A stretch of 64,000 bases of DNA from Moraxella osloensis (GCF_001553955.1 NZ_CP014234.1:248001-312000), one strand, 5' to 3'; shown: positions 35,763 to 44,045, numbered from the stretch's first letter. A program made the numbers and translations. Notes: a model not told the origin generated them from the letters alone.

Positions 35763-36677
35763 ATGTTAGAAAAAAAGTTAGAAAAAAAGTTAGAAAAAAA
35801 TCGTGAAGTATTTTGGCATTTTTTAGCGTTATTTGTGGTCATCGTTTGGGGAACAACATTAGCAAGCACCAAGGTGTTGCTGGCGGATATGTCACCCATT
35901 CAGATTTTGCTGTATCGGTCGTTATTTGCCTATGGGTTATTGTTTGCCATGTCACCTAGACTGCAAACCTTTAGCAGTGTAAAAAACGAAGTGTTGTATT
36001 TTTTGTCGGGGCTGTGCGGTATTACCTTGTATTTTTTGCTAGAAAATACCGCATTGCTATATACCTATAGCAGTAATGCAGCGCTGCTAGTCACAGCATC
36101 ACCTTTGTTTACGGTGCTGATTGCCAGTTTTATCATTAAAACCCATGCCTTTAGCAAGTTGCTGTTGATTGCGTGTGTGATGGCGTTGGTTGGCGTGGCG
36201 TTGGTACTGGCGAATCAGCCGATGAGTTTAACCAATGGCATGCTAGGTAATATTTTGGCGATATTAAGTGGGTTGGCGTGGTCGTTCTTTGGGTTTGCTA
36301 ACAGTGCCATTAAAGATGAACTAAGCCCGATGGTACGCATGCGTAAAGTGTTTTTGTATGGCATAATCACCGCGTCGCTGTATATGCTGGTGACAGGTGA
36401 AGCCTTTATCAACCTTCACGCGTTTACGCCCATGAATCTGGCAAATTTGCTGTTTTTAGGGGGTATCGCTTCTGCCTTGTGTTTTGTGTTATGGACCAAT
36501 GCCAATAAGCATTTGGGCGTGGTAAAAACCTCGCTGTATATTTATTTTATTCCGCTCATTGCGGTATTGTTGGGTGTGGTTTTATTGGGCGAAACAATCA
36601 CCATCACCACTATGTTGGGTGGGATTTTGATTGCGTTGGCAGTCTTTTTAGCAAATTGTAAAAAATCGGTAAGTTAA
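35763..36677 (+). CDS. EamA-family (DMT superfamily) transporter
   Basis: A 304-residue protein with ten predicted membrane helices arranged as two EamA repeats, the typical 10-TM drug/metabolite transporter layout. Start features: WHFLALFVVIVWGTTLASTK, then YRSLFAYGLLFAM; the second repeat begins around LGNILAILSGLAWSFFGFAN. It lies 4 bp after hisC and abuts the tyrA/aroA start with no gap, so it is translated as part of the aromatic operon. A role in amino-acid or aromatic metabolite export is an inference from position only. Its first codons are built from three copies of a 12-bp repeat. Confidence 0.88.
   Translation: MLEKKLEKKLEKNREVFWHFLALFVVIVWGTTLASTKVLLADMSPIQILLYRSLFAYGLLFAMSPRLQTFSSVKNEVLYFLSGLCGITLYFLLENTALLYTYSSNAALLVTASPLFTVLIASFIIKTHAFSKLLLIACVMALVGVALVLANQPMSLTNGMLGNILAILSGLAWSFFGFANSAIKDELSPMVRMRKVFLYGIITASLYMLVTGEAFINLHAFTPMNLANLLFLGGIASALCFVLWTNANKHLGVVKTSLYIYFIPLIAVLLGVVLLGETITITTMLGGILIALAVFLANCKKSVS
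35765..35800. repeat. Three perfect 12-bp tandem repeats at the start of the EamA gene
   Basis: GTTAGAAAAAAA at 35765-35776, 35777-35788 and 35789-35800. The first unit starts with the G of the ATG start codon; the repeat stays in frame and encodes LEKK-LEKK-LEKN. Confidence 0.95.
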
Positions 36678-38912
36678 ATGTTTGAAAAAGTGTGTTTTAT
36701 TGGGCTAGGGCTCATCGGCGCAAGTTTGGCACAAGCCATGCGTGATAAAAATCTTGCCAAATCAATTGTGGCGGTTAGCCGTTCACAATCAACCATTGAC
36801 AAAGGTATCAACTACGGACTGCTTGATGCAGGATTTGATGATGCTGCCCTTGCGGTGCAAGGGTCAGACTTGGTGGTAATAGCCACGCCGGTGCAGGCGG
36901 TCAAAAAAATTTTTGAACAAATCAAACCCTTTATTACCGATAAAACCATTATCATGGATGTGGGCAGTACCAAAGGCAATATCATTGCAGACGCCAGCGC
37001 GGTATTTGGTGATGATATGCCCAAAGGTTTTGTGCCCGCCCATCCGATTGCAGGGGCAGAAAAATCAGGGATTGATGCGCGTAATGCCAAACTATTTGAT
37101 AACCATAAAATTATCTTAACACCCCTAGACACCACTAGCAAACAAGCCGTTAAAAAAGTGATTGCGCTATGGGCGCAGACTGGTGCAGAAGTGGTGACCA
37201 TGCCAGCGGATTATCATGATAAGGTGCTCGCGCGTACCAGTCATTTACCCCACTTGCTAGCCTACAATCTAGTCGCGCAACTAGCCAAGCATAACGACAA
37301 TATGGATATTTTTCGTTTCGCGGCGGGTGGCTTTCGGGATTTTACCCGTATCGCCGCCAGCGACCCAACCATGTGGCATGATATTTTTTATGCCAATAAA
37401 ACCGCACTACTCGATGCCATTGATGAATTTAGTGAGCAATTAAGTCAGTTGAAAGCAATTATTGAGACCAATGATTCTGAGCAGATGCTGGGTGTATTAA
37501 CCCAAGCCCAAGCCGCCAGGCAACATTTTGGACATATGTTAAATAAAACGCCTTATTTGGAAAAACAAGCCATGAAGCAAACTTACGTTATCGCCCCCGC
37601 CCAACAATTTGAAGGCAGTCACACCGTCGCCGGTGATAAGTCTATTTCTCACCGTTCAATTATGTTTGGTTCGTTAGCCAAAGGCACCACCACGGTGACA
37701 GGATTTTTGGAAGGTGAAGACGCACTCGCTACTTTGCAAGCCTTTCGTGATATGGGCGTAGTGATTGAAGGTCCTAATCAGGGCAGGGTAGTGATTCATG
37801 GGGTTGGATTACATGGGTTAAAACCCTCGCATGATCCATTATACATGGGTAATTCAGGCACCAGTATGCGCTTGTTGTCAGGTATTTTATCAGCACAAAA
37901 ATTTGATTCGGTGATGACGGGTGACCCGAGTTTATCCAAACGTCCCATGGAACGGGTCGCCAAACCTCTGCGTGAGATGGGTGCCAAAATCCAAACCACG
38001 GGCGAAAAAGGTACGCCACCGATTAGCATCACCGGTAATCAAACTTTAACAGGTATCCGCTATGAAATGCCGATGGCATCAGCGCAGGTCAAATCGTGTT
38101 TGCTGCTAGCAGGGCTATGGGCACAAGGTACCACCACGGTGATTGAGCCAGAAGTGACGCGTGATCACACCGAGCGCATGCTGACGGCATTTGGTTATCC
38201 TGTGACAGTGTCAAAAGTGCACAATGGCAATCAAATTAGTGTGACAGGGGGCGGCGAATTAACGGCATGTGATATCGCAGTGCCTGCTGATATTTCATCT
38301 GCGGCATTTTTTATGGTGGCAGGCGCCATCGCCCAACAAGGCAATGTGACCATCAAAAAAGTGGGCATCAATCCCACGCGCACCGGCGTGATTGATATCT
38401 TAAAGCTGATGGGCGCTGATTTGACATTGACCAATGAAACCACTGTTGGCGGTGAGCCAGTTGCCGATATCGTGGTGAAATCTTCAAAATTGCAAGGTAT
38501 TGAGATTCCTGAGCGCTTGGTGCCGCTCGCCATTGATGAATTTCCTGTGCTGTTTGTGGCAGCAAGTTGTGCCACGGGTAAAACCGTGCTGCATGGCGCA
38601 GCTGAACTGCGCGTTAAAGAATCTGACCGTATTCAAGTCATGGCAGATGGTCTAAAAACCTTAGGAATTGCCTGTACCGTACTCGATGATGGCATTGAAA
38701 TTGAAGGTCGCGGTGATGTGGCACAGGTGTTTGGCGGTGGTGAGATTGAATGTCACCATGACCATCGCATTGCCATGAGTTTTACTGTGGCAAGTTTGCG
38801 CGCAAGCGATACGATTACCATTCATGGTACTGAAACGGTCAATACCAGCTTCCCTAACTTTGCTGAACTGGTCAATAGTGCAGGATTGCAAGTTAAAGTG
38901 GTGACTGACTAA
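36678..38912 (+). CDS. tyrA-aroA: Bifunctional prephenate dehydrogenase/EPSP synthase fusion
   Basis: A 744-residue fusion. Residues 1-295 are a TyrA-type cyclohexadienyl/prephenate dehydrogenase with the NAD(P) fold VCFIGLGLIGASLAQAM, DVGSTKGNI, AHPIAGAEKSGIDA and TSHLPHLLAYNLV. Residues 305-744 are 3-phosphoshikimate 1-carboxyvinyltransferase (AroA), with GDKSISHRSIMFGSLAKGTT, LYMGNSGTSMRLLSG, MASAQVKSCLLLAGL, and RVKESDRIQVMADGLKTLGI; the NSGTSMR form (with Ala at the LLAG end) indicates a class I enzyme. TyrA-AroA fusions are known in Acinetobacter and some pseudomonads. The start abuts the EamA stop. The gene makes tyrosine precursors and EPSP for chorismate. Confidence 0.96.
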   Translation: MFEKVCFIGLGLIGASLAQAMRDKNLAKSIVAVSRSQSTIDKGINYGLLDAGFDDAALAVQGSDLVVIATPVQAVKKIFEQIKPFITDKTIIMDVGSTKGNIIADASAVFGDDMPKGFVPAHPIAGAEKSGIDARNAKLFDNHKIILTPLDTTSKQAVKKVIALWAQTGAEVVTMPADYHDKVLARTSHLPHLLAYNLVAQLAKHNDNMDIFRFAAGGFRDFTRIAASDPTMWHDIFYANKTALLDAIDEFSEQLSQLKAIIETNDSEQMLGVLTQAQAARQHFGHMLNKTPYLEKQAMKQTYVIAPAQQFEGSHTVAGDKSISHRSIMFGSLAKGTTTVTGFLEGEDALATLQAFRDMGVVIEGPNQGRVVIHGVGLHGLKPSHDPLYMGNSGTSMRLLSGILSAQKFDSVMTGDPSLSKRPMERVAKPLREMGAKIQTTGEKGTPPISITGNQTLTGIRYEMPMASAQVKSCLLLAGLWAQGTTTVIEPEVTRDHTERMLTAFGYPVTVSKVHNGNQISVTGGGELTACDIAVPADISSAAFFMVAGAIAQQGNVTIKKVGINPTRTGVIDILKLMGADLTLTNETTVGGEPVADIVVKSSKLQGIEIPERLVPLAIDEFPVLFVAASCATGKTVLHGAAELRVKESDRIQVMADGLKTLGIACTVLDDGIEIEGRGDVAQVFGGGEIECHHDHRIAMSFTVASLRASDTITIHGTETVNTSFPNFAELVNSAGLQVKVVTD

Positions 38913-39036
38913 ACCTAGGTGAGCTAAACTTGTAGCACTGTCGCAAGTCTTTACATGGATGACATGAAAACTAAGATAGACTATGACTTTCTTAGTTTTG
39001 ACTTTTTTATAAAAAATAACATTTATCGTTGTATTA

Positions 39037-40035
39037 ATGAAAAACCCAATCCCCCAAAATCAAATTCTGAAAAGTCAAACCCCGCAAAATCACGCCATTG
39101 ATATCATCAATAGTGACATTCCGACCCGTGCCGTTGATATTACTGACCATGAAAAACCAACCGTAGTGACCACCCCCAAAGGGGTGTTGACCGCACTGGC
39201 TGCTTTTTTGATTTGGGGTTTTTTCCCCCTGTATTTTAAGCTACTCAAAGATTATGATGCGATTGAAATCATTGGGCATCGAATTATTTGGACGTTTGTC
39301 ACGATTTTACTGATCATGACAGTGACCAAAAACTGGCACTGGGTGAAAGTGATTAAAGCCAACCCAAAATGGTTACTTTATACTGCCGTTTCGGGGGCGA
39401 TTATCTCAGTTAATTGGTTGGTGTACGTGTGGGCGGTCAATCATGATCAGATTTTGGAAGCCAGTTTAGGCTATTATATTGGTCCGTTGATGGGTATTTT
39501 ACTATCGCTAGTGGTTATCAAAGAAAAACTGCGGCCTTTGCAATGGATGGCAGTGATTTTGGCAGCGATAGGCGTGGCGATTCAGCTGGTCGTGCTGGGT
39601 AAATTGCCGTGGGTATCGTTAGTGTTGGCGAGTAGTTTTTCTGTGTATGGTTTGATGCATCGCCATACCCCGCTTGACGCGCTCTCTGCGATGTTTATCG
39701 AAACGGCATTATTGGTGCCGGTCTTTATTGGCTGGTTTGCTATGCATGATGTTGCTAGTAGTCAGTTAGATTTTTGGCTGTCGCCATCAATTTTTTTATT
39801 GATGCTTGCAGGGCCTGTGACCTTGATACCACTCTTAATGTTTAATAAAGCCACCAAAATGGTTAACTTTAGCTTATTGAGCTTTTTAAATTATTTGACC
39901 CCGTCCATGATTTTTTTATTGGCGATATTCTTGTATCATGAGCCTTTTAACATTTATAAATTGATTACCTTTGCCTTTATTTGGACAGGGTTGGTATTTT
40001 TTAGTTATGATTTAATCAAACAACGAAATACCTAA
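39037..40035 (+). CDS. rarD: EamA-family transporter RarD
   Basis: A 332-residue ten-helix transporter of the RarD subgroup, recognisable by GVLTALAAFLIWGFFPLYFK, IIGHRIIWTF, VSGAIISVNWLVYVWAVNHD and LEASLGYYIGPLMGILLS. E. coli RarD is 296 aa; about 45 polar residues (Pro/Gln/Asn-rich, MKNPIPQNQILKSQTPQNHA) precede the first helix here. No ribosome site is clear before ATG 39037, so an internal start is possible. It is 11 bp upstream of folB. Function of RarD proteins is largely unknown. Confidence 0.88.
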   Translation: MKNPIPQNQILKSQTPQNHAIDIINSDIPTRAVDITDHEKPTVVTTPKGVLTALAAFLIWGFFPLYFKLLKDYDAIEIIGHRIIWTFVTILLIMTVTKNWHWVKVIKANPKWLLYTAVSGAIISVNWLVYVWAVNHDQILEASLGYYIGPLMGILLSLVVIKEKLRPLQWMAVILAAIGVAIQLVVLGKLPWVSLVLASSFSVYGLMHRHTPLDALSAMFIETALLVPVFIGWFAMHDVASSQLDFWLSPSIFLLMLAGPVTLIPLLMFNKATKMVNFSLLSFLNYLTPSMIFLLAIFLYHEPFNIYKLITFAFIWTGLVFFSYDLIKQRNT

Positions 40036-40046
40036 CGAGAGTAAAA

Positions 40047-40526
40047 ATGACTACACCAGAAACTACCCAAAAAATCATGCATGAATCACTATATTCAGCG
40101 GCGGATGCCTTGCACGCGATTGCAAACGAAAAGTCCAACAATCAGCCAGTCAAACTGACCGGTAATTCAACGGATATGGTATTTGTCAAGGGACTCAAAG
40201 TTGATGCTGTGATTGGCGTGTATGAGTGGGAGCAGCAAATAACCCAACCGTTGATTTTTGATATTGAAATGGTGGGCTGTCAATACCAAGCATCGCAGAC
40301 TGATAATATTCAAGATGCCATCAACTATAAAAGTGTCAGTGAGCGCGTGGCTGAAGTGAGCATTGCCAATAAAGTCGCGCTGTTAGAGCGGTTAGCGCAA
40401 TTGGTCGCTGAGATGATTTTGGCAGAATTTGCCCCAGAAAAAGTCACAGTGACGATTCACAAACCCACCGCCATCAAACAAGCCGATAGTGTCGGGGTTA
40501 AAATTACCCGTTTTCAGCAAGATTAG
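40047..40526 (+). CDS. folB: Dihydroneopterin aldolase
   Basis: Cleaves dihydroneopterin to 6-hydroxymethyldihydropterin in folate synthesis. The catalytic domain begins at MVFVKGLKVDAVIGVYEWEQ (residue 45) and shows the active-site Glu in IGVYEWE, DAINYKSVSERVAEV, LLERLAQLVAEMIL and the conserved Lys/Pro in IHKPTAI. The 159-aa frame has a 44-residue polar head absent from most FolB (about 120 aa); ATG 40047 has GAGAG upstream, so I keep it, but ATG 40179 is an alternative. The TAG stop (40524-40526) is formed by two target bases plus the first base of the MITE-like element. Confidence 0.92.
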   Translation: MTTPETTQKIMHESLYSAADALHAIANEKSNNQPVKLTGNSTDMVFVKGLKVDAVIGVYEWEQQITQPLIFDIEMVGCQYQASQTDNIQDAINYKSVSERVAEVSIANKVALLERLAQLVAEMILAEFAPEKVTVTIHKPTAIKQADSVGVKITRFQQD

Positions 40527-40698
40527 GGCGTGTCCCTATTTGGATAATGAGGCTAAAAATAGACTAAATCGCCAGCAAAACAAGGCAAATTGTGCAGATA
40601 ATATTGGAATATTGTCAAACAATTTAACGCAGTTTTGCCAGATTTAGGCATTTTTAGGCCATTAAAAATACTTTGTTCCGAATTAGGGACACGCCCTA
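40524..40698. mobile_element. MITE-like palindromic element between folB and the folK-like gene
   Basis: Terminal inverted repeats GGGCGTGTCCC (40526-40536) and GGGACACGCCC (40686-40696) bound a 171-bp element. TA flanks both ends (40524-40525 and 40697-40698), as expected for a TA target duplication. Inside, the two halves are imperfect inverted copies over most of their length: GGCTAAAAATAGACTAAATC on the left pairs with the reverse of GATTTAGGCATTTTTAGGCC on the right. The whole element could therefore fold into one long hairpin. No transposase frame is present. It fits a non-autonomous miniature transposable element mobilised in trans; family not identified. Confidence 0.85.
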
Positions 40699-40739
40699 AT
40701 TAGCCTAAGCAAAAAATATGTTTATTTGAGCATTTGAGT

Positions 40740-41288
40740 ATGAGTGTACCACCGCGTGATGTCATAGTCATCGAAGCCTGCGTTTTGTCGTTAGCCAGTA
40801 ATGTCAAACAACCTTATTATTTACAAAAAGCCAAAGACTGGCTGCAAAACTTTGGCACTTTGACCCTCAGTGCGATTCATCCTAGTGAAGATATCCGTAT
40901 CGATAACAATTTACACGATGACTTAAACAAGCAAACATCCAATACACCGGTTTATTTTAACCAAGTGGCTTATTTAGACTTTGAGCAGCCCATGGATTAT
41001 TGGCAATGGCTACAACTCACCAAGCAGTTTGAACAGCAACAAGACAGACTTCTGTACCAAAAACCCGCTGTTACGTTAGACATCGATATCATTGCGGTAA
41101 AATGCTTGCATCAAATTGACAATATCGACAATCAGCTCGATGAAAAAGGCAATCGATTTGTGCTATTTGCTAAATCAGCAAACCAGTGGTTAGGCATCCG
41201 CCGGCGGTTTCCGCTAGCTTGTTATGACCAAGTAGGGATAGTGGATTTATCAAAAAATATTGATTTGTCCTTTATCCGAAGTTTTTAA
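40740..41288 (+). CDS. Divergent FolK-like (hydroxymethyldihydropterin pyrophosphokinase-related) protein
   Basis: A 182-residue protein that appears to be a diverged FolK. Matches to the HPPK plan: CVLSLASNV for the usual (A)xxGSN(L) start, TPVYFNQVAYLDFEQPMDY for the YLNAVVxLET strand region, EQQQDRLLYQK for the xExxxGRxR segment, and LDIDIIAV (Asp114, Asp116) for the metal-binding LDLDI. Differences: Gly of GSN is Ala, GR is DR, the PRT before LDLDI reads AVT with two residues missing, and the C-terminal VPHPR-type block is absent. Pyrophosphokinase activity is therefore doubtful. Position after folB supports folK descent. Start ATG 40740 is only 41 bp past the MITE-like element. Its stop overlaps that of pilR by 3 bp. 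Confidence 0.65.
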   Translation: MSVPPRDVIVIEACVLSLASNVKQPYYLQKAKDWLQNFGTLTLSAIHPSEDIRIDNNLHDDLNKQTSNTPVYFNQVAYLDFEQPMDYWQWLQLTKQFEQQQDRLLYQKPAVTLDIDIIAVKCLHQIDNIDNQLDEKGNRFVLFAKSANQWLGIRRRFPLACYDQVGIVDLSKNIDLSFIRSF

Positions 41289-42976
41289 TCCTCATCGCTA
41301 TCACTATTACTATCACTGCCACTGTCAATGCCCAATTTTTTCATACGGTAGCGGAGTGAGCGAAACGTTGTATTTAATAGTTTAGCGGCTTGGGTGCGAT
41401 TCCAACCACTGTGGTTGAGCGCTGCGATAATGACTTTGCGTTCTTGATTCATCAAATATTCTTCCAATCCTTCGGCAGGCAATTGACCTTCTTCAGCGGC
41501 GGGCTGGGCTAAATTAGGCGCATTGATGCCCACTACCCGCGCATCTAAAGTTAACGCTTCATGGGTTAACGCTTCATGGTTGGATTGGGTCGGTGTGGGC
41601 GTAAGTTGAATATTGGGTTTGACTTTATAACCACTTGCAAACAAGTTGCTGCTATAGGAAGTATTGATGGGGCTGCTTACGGCGGATTTAGCTTCAGCTA
41701 AGGGCACAACTTTTGGCGCGCTAGGTTGACTCGATGTTAATAAGACGGATTGATTGGAGGTTTCTGTGATTTCATGGATTTCATGGATTCTATGAGTGTC
41801 AGGCGGTACATTGGCGGCTGATAATGGCAAATTCAAATGATGGGCTTTAATCACATTATCATCAGCTAGGGTAATCGCGCGCTCTAAGATATTCCTTAAT
41901 TCACGCACGTTGCCTGCAAAGTGATGGTTTGCCAATTGAACCGCGGCTTCATTGGATAATGTCGGTGGCTGCGATAGTGCCCAATCTTCTGCAATCAAAG
42001 CGATAAAATGATTGGCTAACAGTAAGATATCATCGCGCCGTTCATTGAGACTTGGTAATTTTACTTCAATCACGTTGATGCGATAATATAAATCTTGCCT
42101 AAATTCACCCGTTTCGACAAGCTTAGCCAAATTTTTATGGGTAGCGGATAAAAGACGCACATCCACGGCAATTTCTTGGGTGCTCCCAATGGGGCGGATT
42201 TTCTTTTCTTGTATCGCGCGTAATAATTTGACTTGCATGGAAATCGGCAAATCCGCTACTTCATCCAAAAATAGCGTGCCGCCATTTGCTTGTTGGAATA
42301 ACCCTTCTTTGTCTGCGGTAGCCCCCGTAAAGCTGCCTTTTTTGTGCCCAAAGAACTCGCTTTCCATCAACTCTGATGGGATGGCGCCGCAGTTAACAGG
42401 CACAAAATTGGCAGAGCAGCGCGGGCTTAAATCATGAATGAGCTTGGCAACCACTTCTTTACCCGTGCCCGATTCTCCCCACAGAAATACGGGCGCTTGG
42501 CTACGCGCCAATTTTTGGATGGTGGTTTTGAGCTGGGCAATGGCGTTAGATTGTCCGATTAGGCGATTGCTAAAAGGATCATAAATTTCTTTACAATTGA
42601 GTTTATTGGTATTTTCTGCCACCTTTAAGGCGTTTTCGACCAACTGGCGCAGCCGCGACAGCTCAAGTGGCTTGTTGACAAAATCAAAGGCGCCTATTTT
42701 TAACGCTTCAATCGCCAAATCCATACTACCGTGGGCGGTAATCACTGCCACGGGGGTTTTGGCATAATTTTTACTGATAAATTTAACGATATCTAGTCCT
42801 GTCCCATCAGGAAGTTTGAGATCGGTTAAGCAAAAATCAAAATTATACGTTTGAAGATGGCTGATGCCAGTGGCATAGTCATAGGCGACTTTGGATTCAA
42901 TGCCCATTTTTTTGAGTGTCATCTGCATCAAGCGACACAAATCTACTTCATCATCAATAATCAGCGCTAATGCCAT
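41285..42976 (-). CDS. pilR: Sigma-54-dependent response regulator PilR
   Basis: NtrC-type activator of type IV pilin transcription. Receiver domain residues 1-120 with Asp8/Asp9 and phospho-acceptor Asp52 (CLTDLKLPDGTGL). AAA+ domain about 140-375 with Walker A GESGTGKE, sigma-54 contact loop GSFTGA in ESEFFGHKKGSFTGATADKE, and GGTLFLDEVADLP. C-terminal Fis-type helix-turn-helix with WNRTQAAKLLNTTFRSLRYR. GSFTGA, MESEFFGHKKG and FRSLRYRMKKLGID are as in Pseudomonas PilR. Product 563 aa against about 445: a 130-residue Ser/Pro/Thr-rich linker between AAA+ and HTH explains it. No pilS is adjacent on either side. Confidence 0.92.
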   Translation of the reverse strand: MALALIIDDEVDLCRLMQMTLKKMGIESKVAYDYATGISHLQTYNFDFCLTDLKLPDGTGLDIVKFISKNYAKTPVAVITAHGSMDLAIEALKIGAFDFVNKPLELSRLRQLVENALKVAENTNKLNCKEIYDPFSNRLIGQSNAIAQLKTTIQKLARSQAPVFLWGESGTGKEVVAKLIHDLSPRCSANFVPVNCGAIPSELMESEFFGHKKGSFTGATADKEGLFQQANGGTLFLDEVADLPISMQVKLLRAIQEKKIRPIGSTQEIAVDVRLLSATHKNLAKLVETGEFRQDLYYRINVIEVKLPSLNERRDDILLLANHFIALIAEDWALSQPPTLSNEAAVQLANHHFAGNVRELRNILERAITLADDNVIKAHHLNLPLSAANVPPDTHRIHEIHEITETSNQSVLLTSSQPSAPKVVPLAEAKSAVSSPINTSYSSNLFASGYKVKPNIQLTPTPTQSNHEALTHEALTLDARVVGINAPNLAQPAAEEGQLPAEGLEEYLMNQERKVIIAALNHSGWNRTQAAKLLNTTFRSLRYRMKKLGIDSGSDSNSDSDED

Positions 42977-43099
42977 ACAGATGCAACACCTTTAACACAA
43001 AGTAATTAGACGGGATTATAACACTTCGCTCATTTTATCGTCAGTAAGCTATGGCAAAACAAGCTAGTGCATACGTTATGTCGGGCTAAATTATCATAG

Positions 43100-43147
43100 C
43101 CCAGTCATTTGCTAGCTCAGTCACTTACTAACTCAGTCACTTGCTAG
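43100..43147. repeat. Three 16-bp tandem repeats over the Kazal lipoprotein stop codon
   Basis: Units CCCAGTCATTTGCTAG, CTCAGTCACTTACTAA and CTCAGTCACTTGCTAG at 43100-43115, 43116-43131 and 43132-43147. The minus-strand stop codon of the lipoprotein (43137-43139) lies in the last unit. Confidence 0.85.
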
Positions 43148-43430
43148 CCTCCGACCCACAAGCACCTTTAGTGATACTTATGGCATTGTTCGGAGCATTG
43201 TTGGTCACATTGCCACTATTACTCGCCATACAAGCGTTGCCATAGGTTTGATAGTGCACGATGCCATTATTGATAGTTTTGACGCAGACAGGATCATATT
43301 GCATGGTGCACATCATCTCAGGTTTCTTGATGGGCTGAGGCTTAGGTGTGTGGTTTTGCTGAGCTGGGCTAACAGCTTGGCAGCCAAATAAACTTAATGA
43401 AAAGCATAATGGGGTAAAAAACTTGAACAT
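43137..43430 (-). CDS. Small Kazal-type-domain lipoprotein
   Basis: A 97-residue predicted lipoprotein: signal MFKFFTPLCFSLSLFGC with lipobox LFGC (Cys17). After a Pro/Lys/Gln-rich spacer comes a Kazal-like module, about residues 40-92: MCTMQYDPVCVKT, then YQTYGNACMASN, then ITKGACG. The six-cysteine pattern of Kazal domains is only partly filled, with Cys41, Cys49, Cys67 and the C-terminal Cys visible. Start ATG 43430 follows AAGGAAA. Kazal domains are typically serine-protease inhibitors; inhibition is inferred from family. It is unlinked to recognisable partners. Confidence 0.75.
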   Translation of the reverse strand: MFKFFTPLCFSLSLFGCQAVSPAQQNHTPKPQPIKKPEMMCTMQYDPVCVKTINNGIVHYQTYGNACMASNSGNVTNNAPNNAISITKGACGSEASK

Positions 43431-44045
43431 AGCATTTCCTTATTGTGTTCCGTAGGTAATATAAGAGGTGATACAAGTCGTATTGAGTATACCAAAACTT
43501 AGTGAAATCATCCCCAATAATAACCCACTTGCCAAATTATTATTGCTACTATCTTTTACCAAATTTTTAAAACGTAAACGGGCAGCCAGCCGTCAGCCGT
43601 TGCACCGTTTGCGCAGCTATCACAATTAAAAAACCTGATTTTGACCCATTTTAGCGCGCGTTTTCAACCTTTTTATAAACCTAGTAGTAAAACTTTGAAT
43701 ATGTCACATATTCGGGCAGAAGTTGCTGCAAATTATCAAGGTAACTTTTGGCTTGCGCAAGATTTTGATGAATTTGAAATCGACAATGGCAACGTTAAAA
43801 AACGAAATACGCAAATAAACTAAGCTTCAGAAAGCTATCTTATTAAAAGAAAATTTTGTAAAAATTTTTATTGATAACTTTTTTTTATACGCACCAGTCA
43901 AATTTACTTGTTATTCCGCCTAGAATTATTTTGCATAATTAATTATATTTATGGTAATTTAATTATCATTTTTTTAATTTATAACTGTCTTAGCTAATTG
44001 TCAGTTGTGGATTGAGAATCCAACCGAACCGCTTGAGGAGAGTGT
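43431..44045. other. Long intergenic region upstream of pntAA
   Basis: About 615 bp between the lipoprotein gene (minus) and pntAA (plus). Apart from a possible gene relic at 43701-43823, it holds AT-rich DNA (43850-43990) that probably includes the pntAA promoter. No RNA gene, terminator with T-run or further open frame could be supported. Confidence 0.55.
43701..43823 (+). pseudogene. Possible antitoxin-like gene relic (40 codons)
   Basis: The frame starting at ATG 43701 reads NYQGNFWLAQDFDEFEID in its middle. The pattern G-x-[IF]-W-[LM]-A-x-DFDE is like the C-terminal segment of many small DUF2281/VapB-type antitoxins. The upstream DNA-binding part is not recognisable, there is no clear ribosome site, and no toxin gene lies next to it, so if real this is a remnant. 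Low confidence. Confidence 0.25.

Noticed and set aside
36678-38912. TyrA-AroA fusion as a novel gene fusion
   Set aside because: Already known from Acinetobacter and related bacteria.
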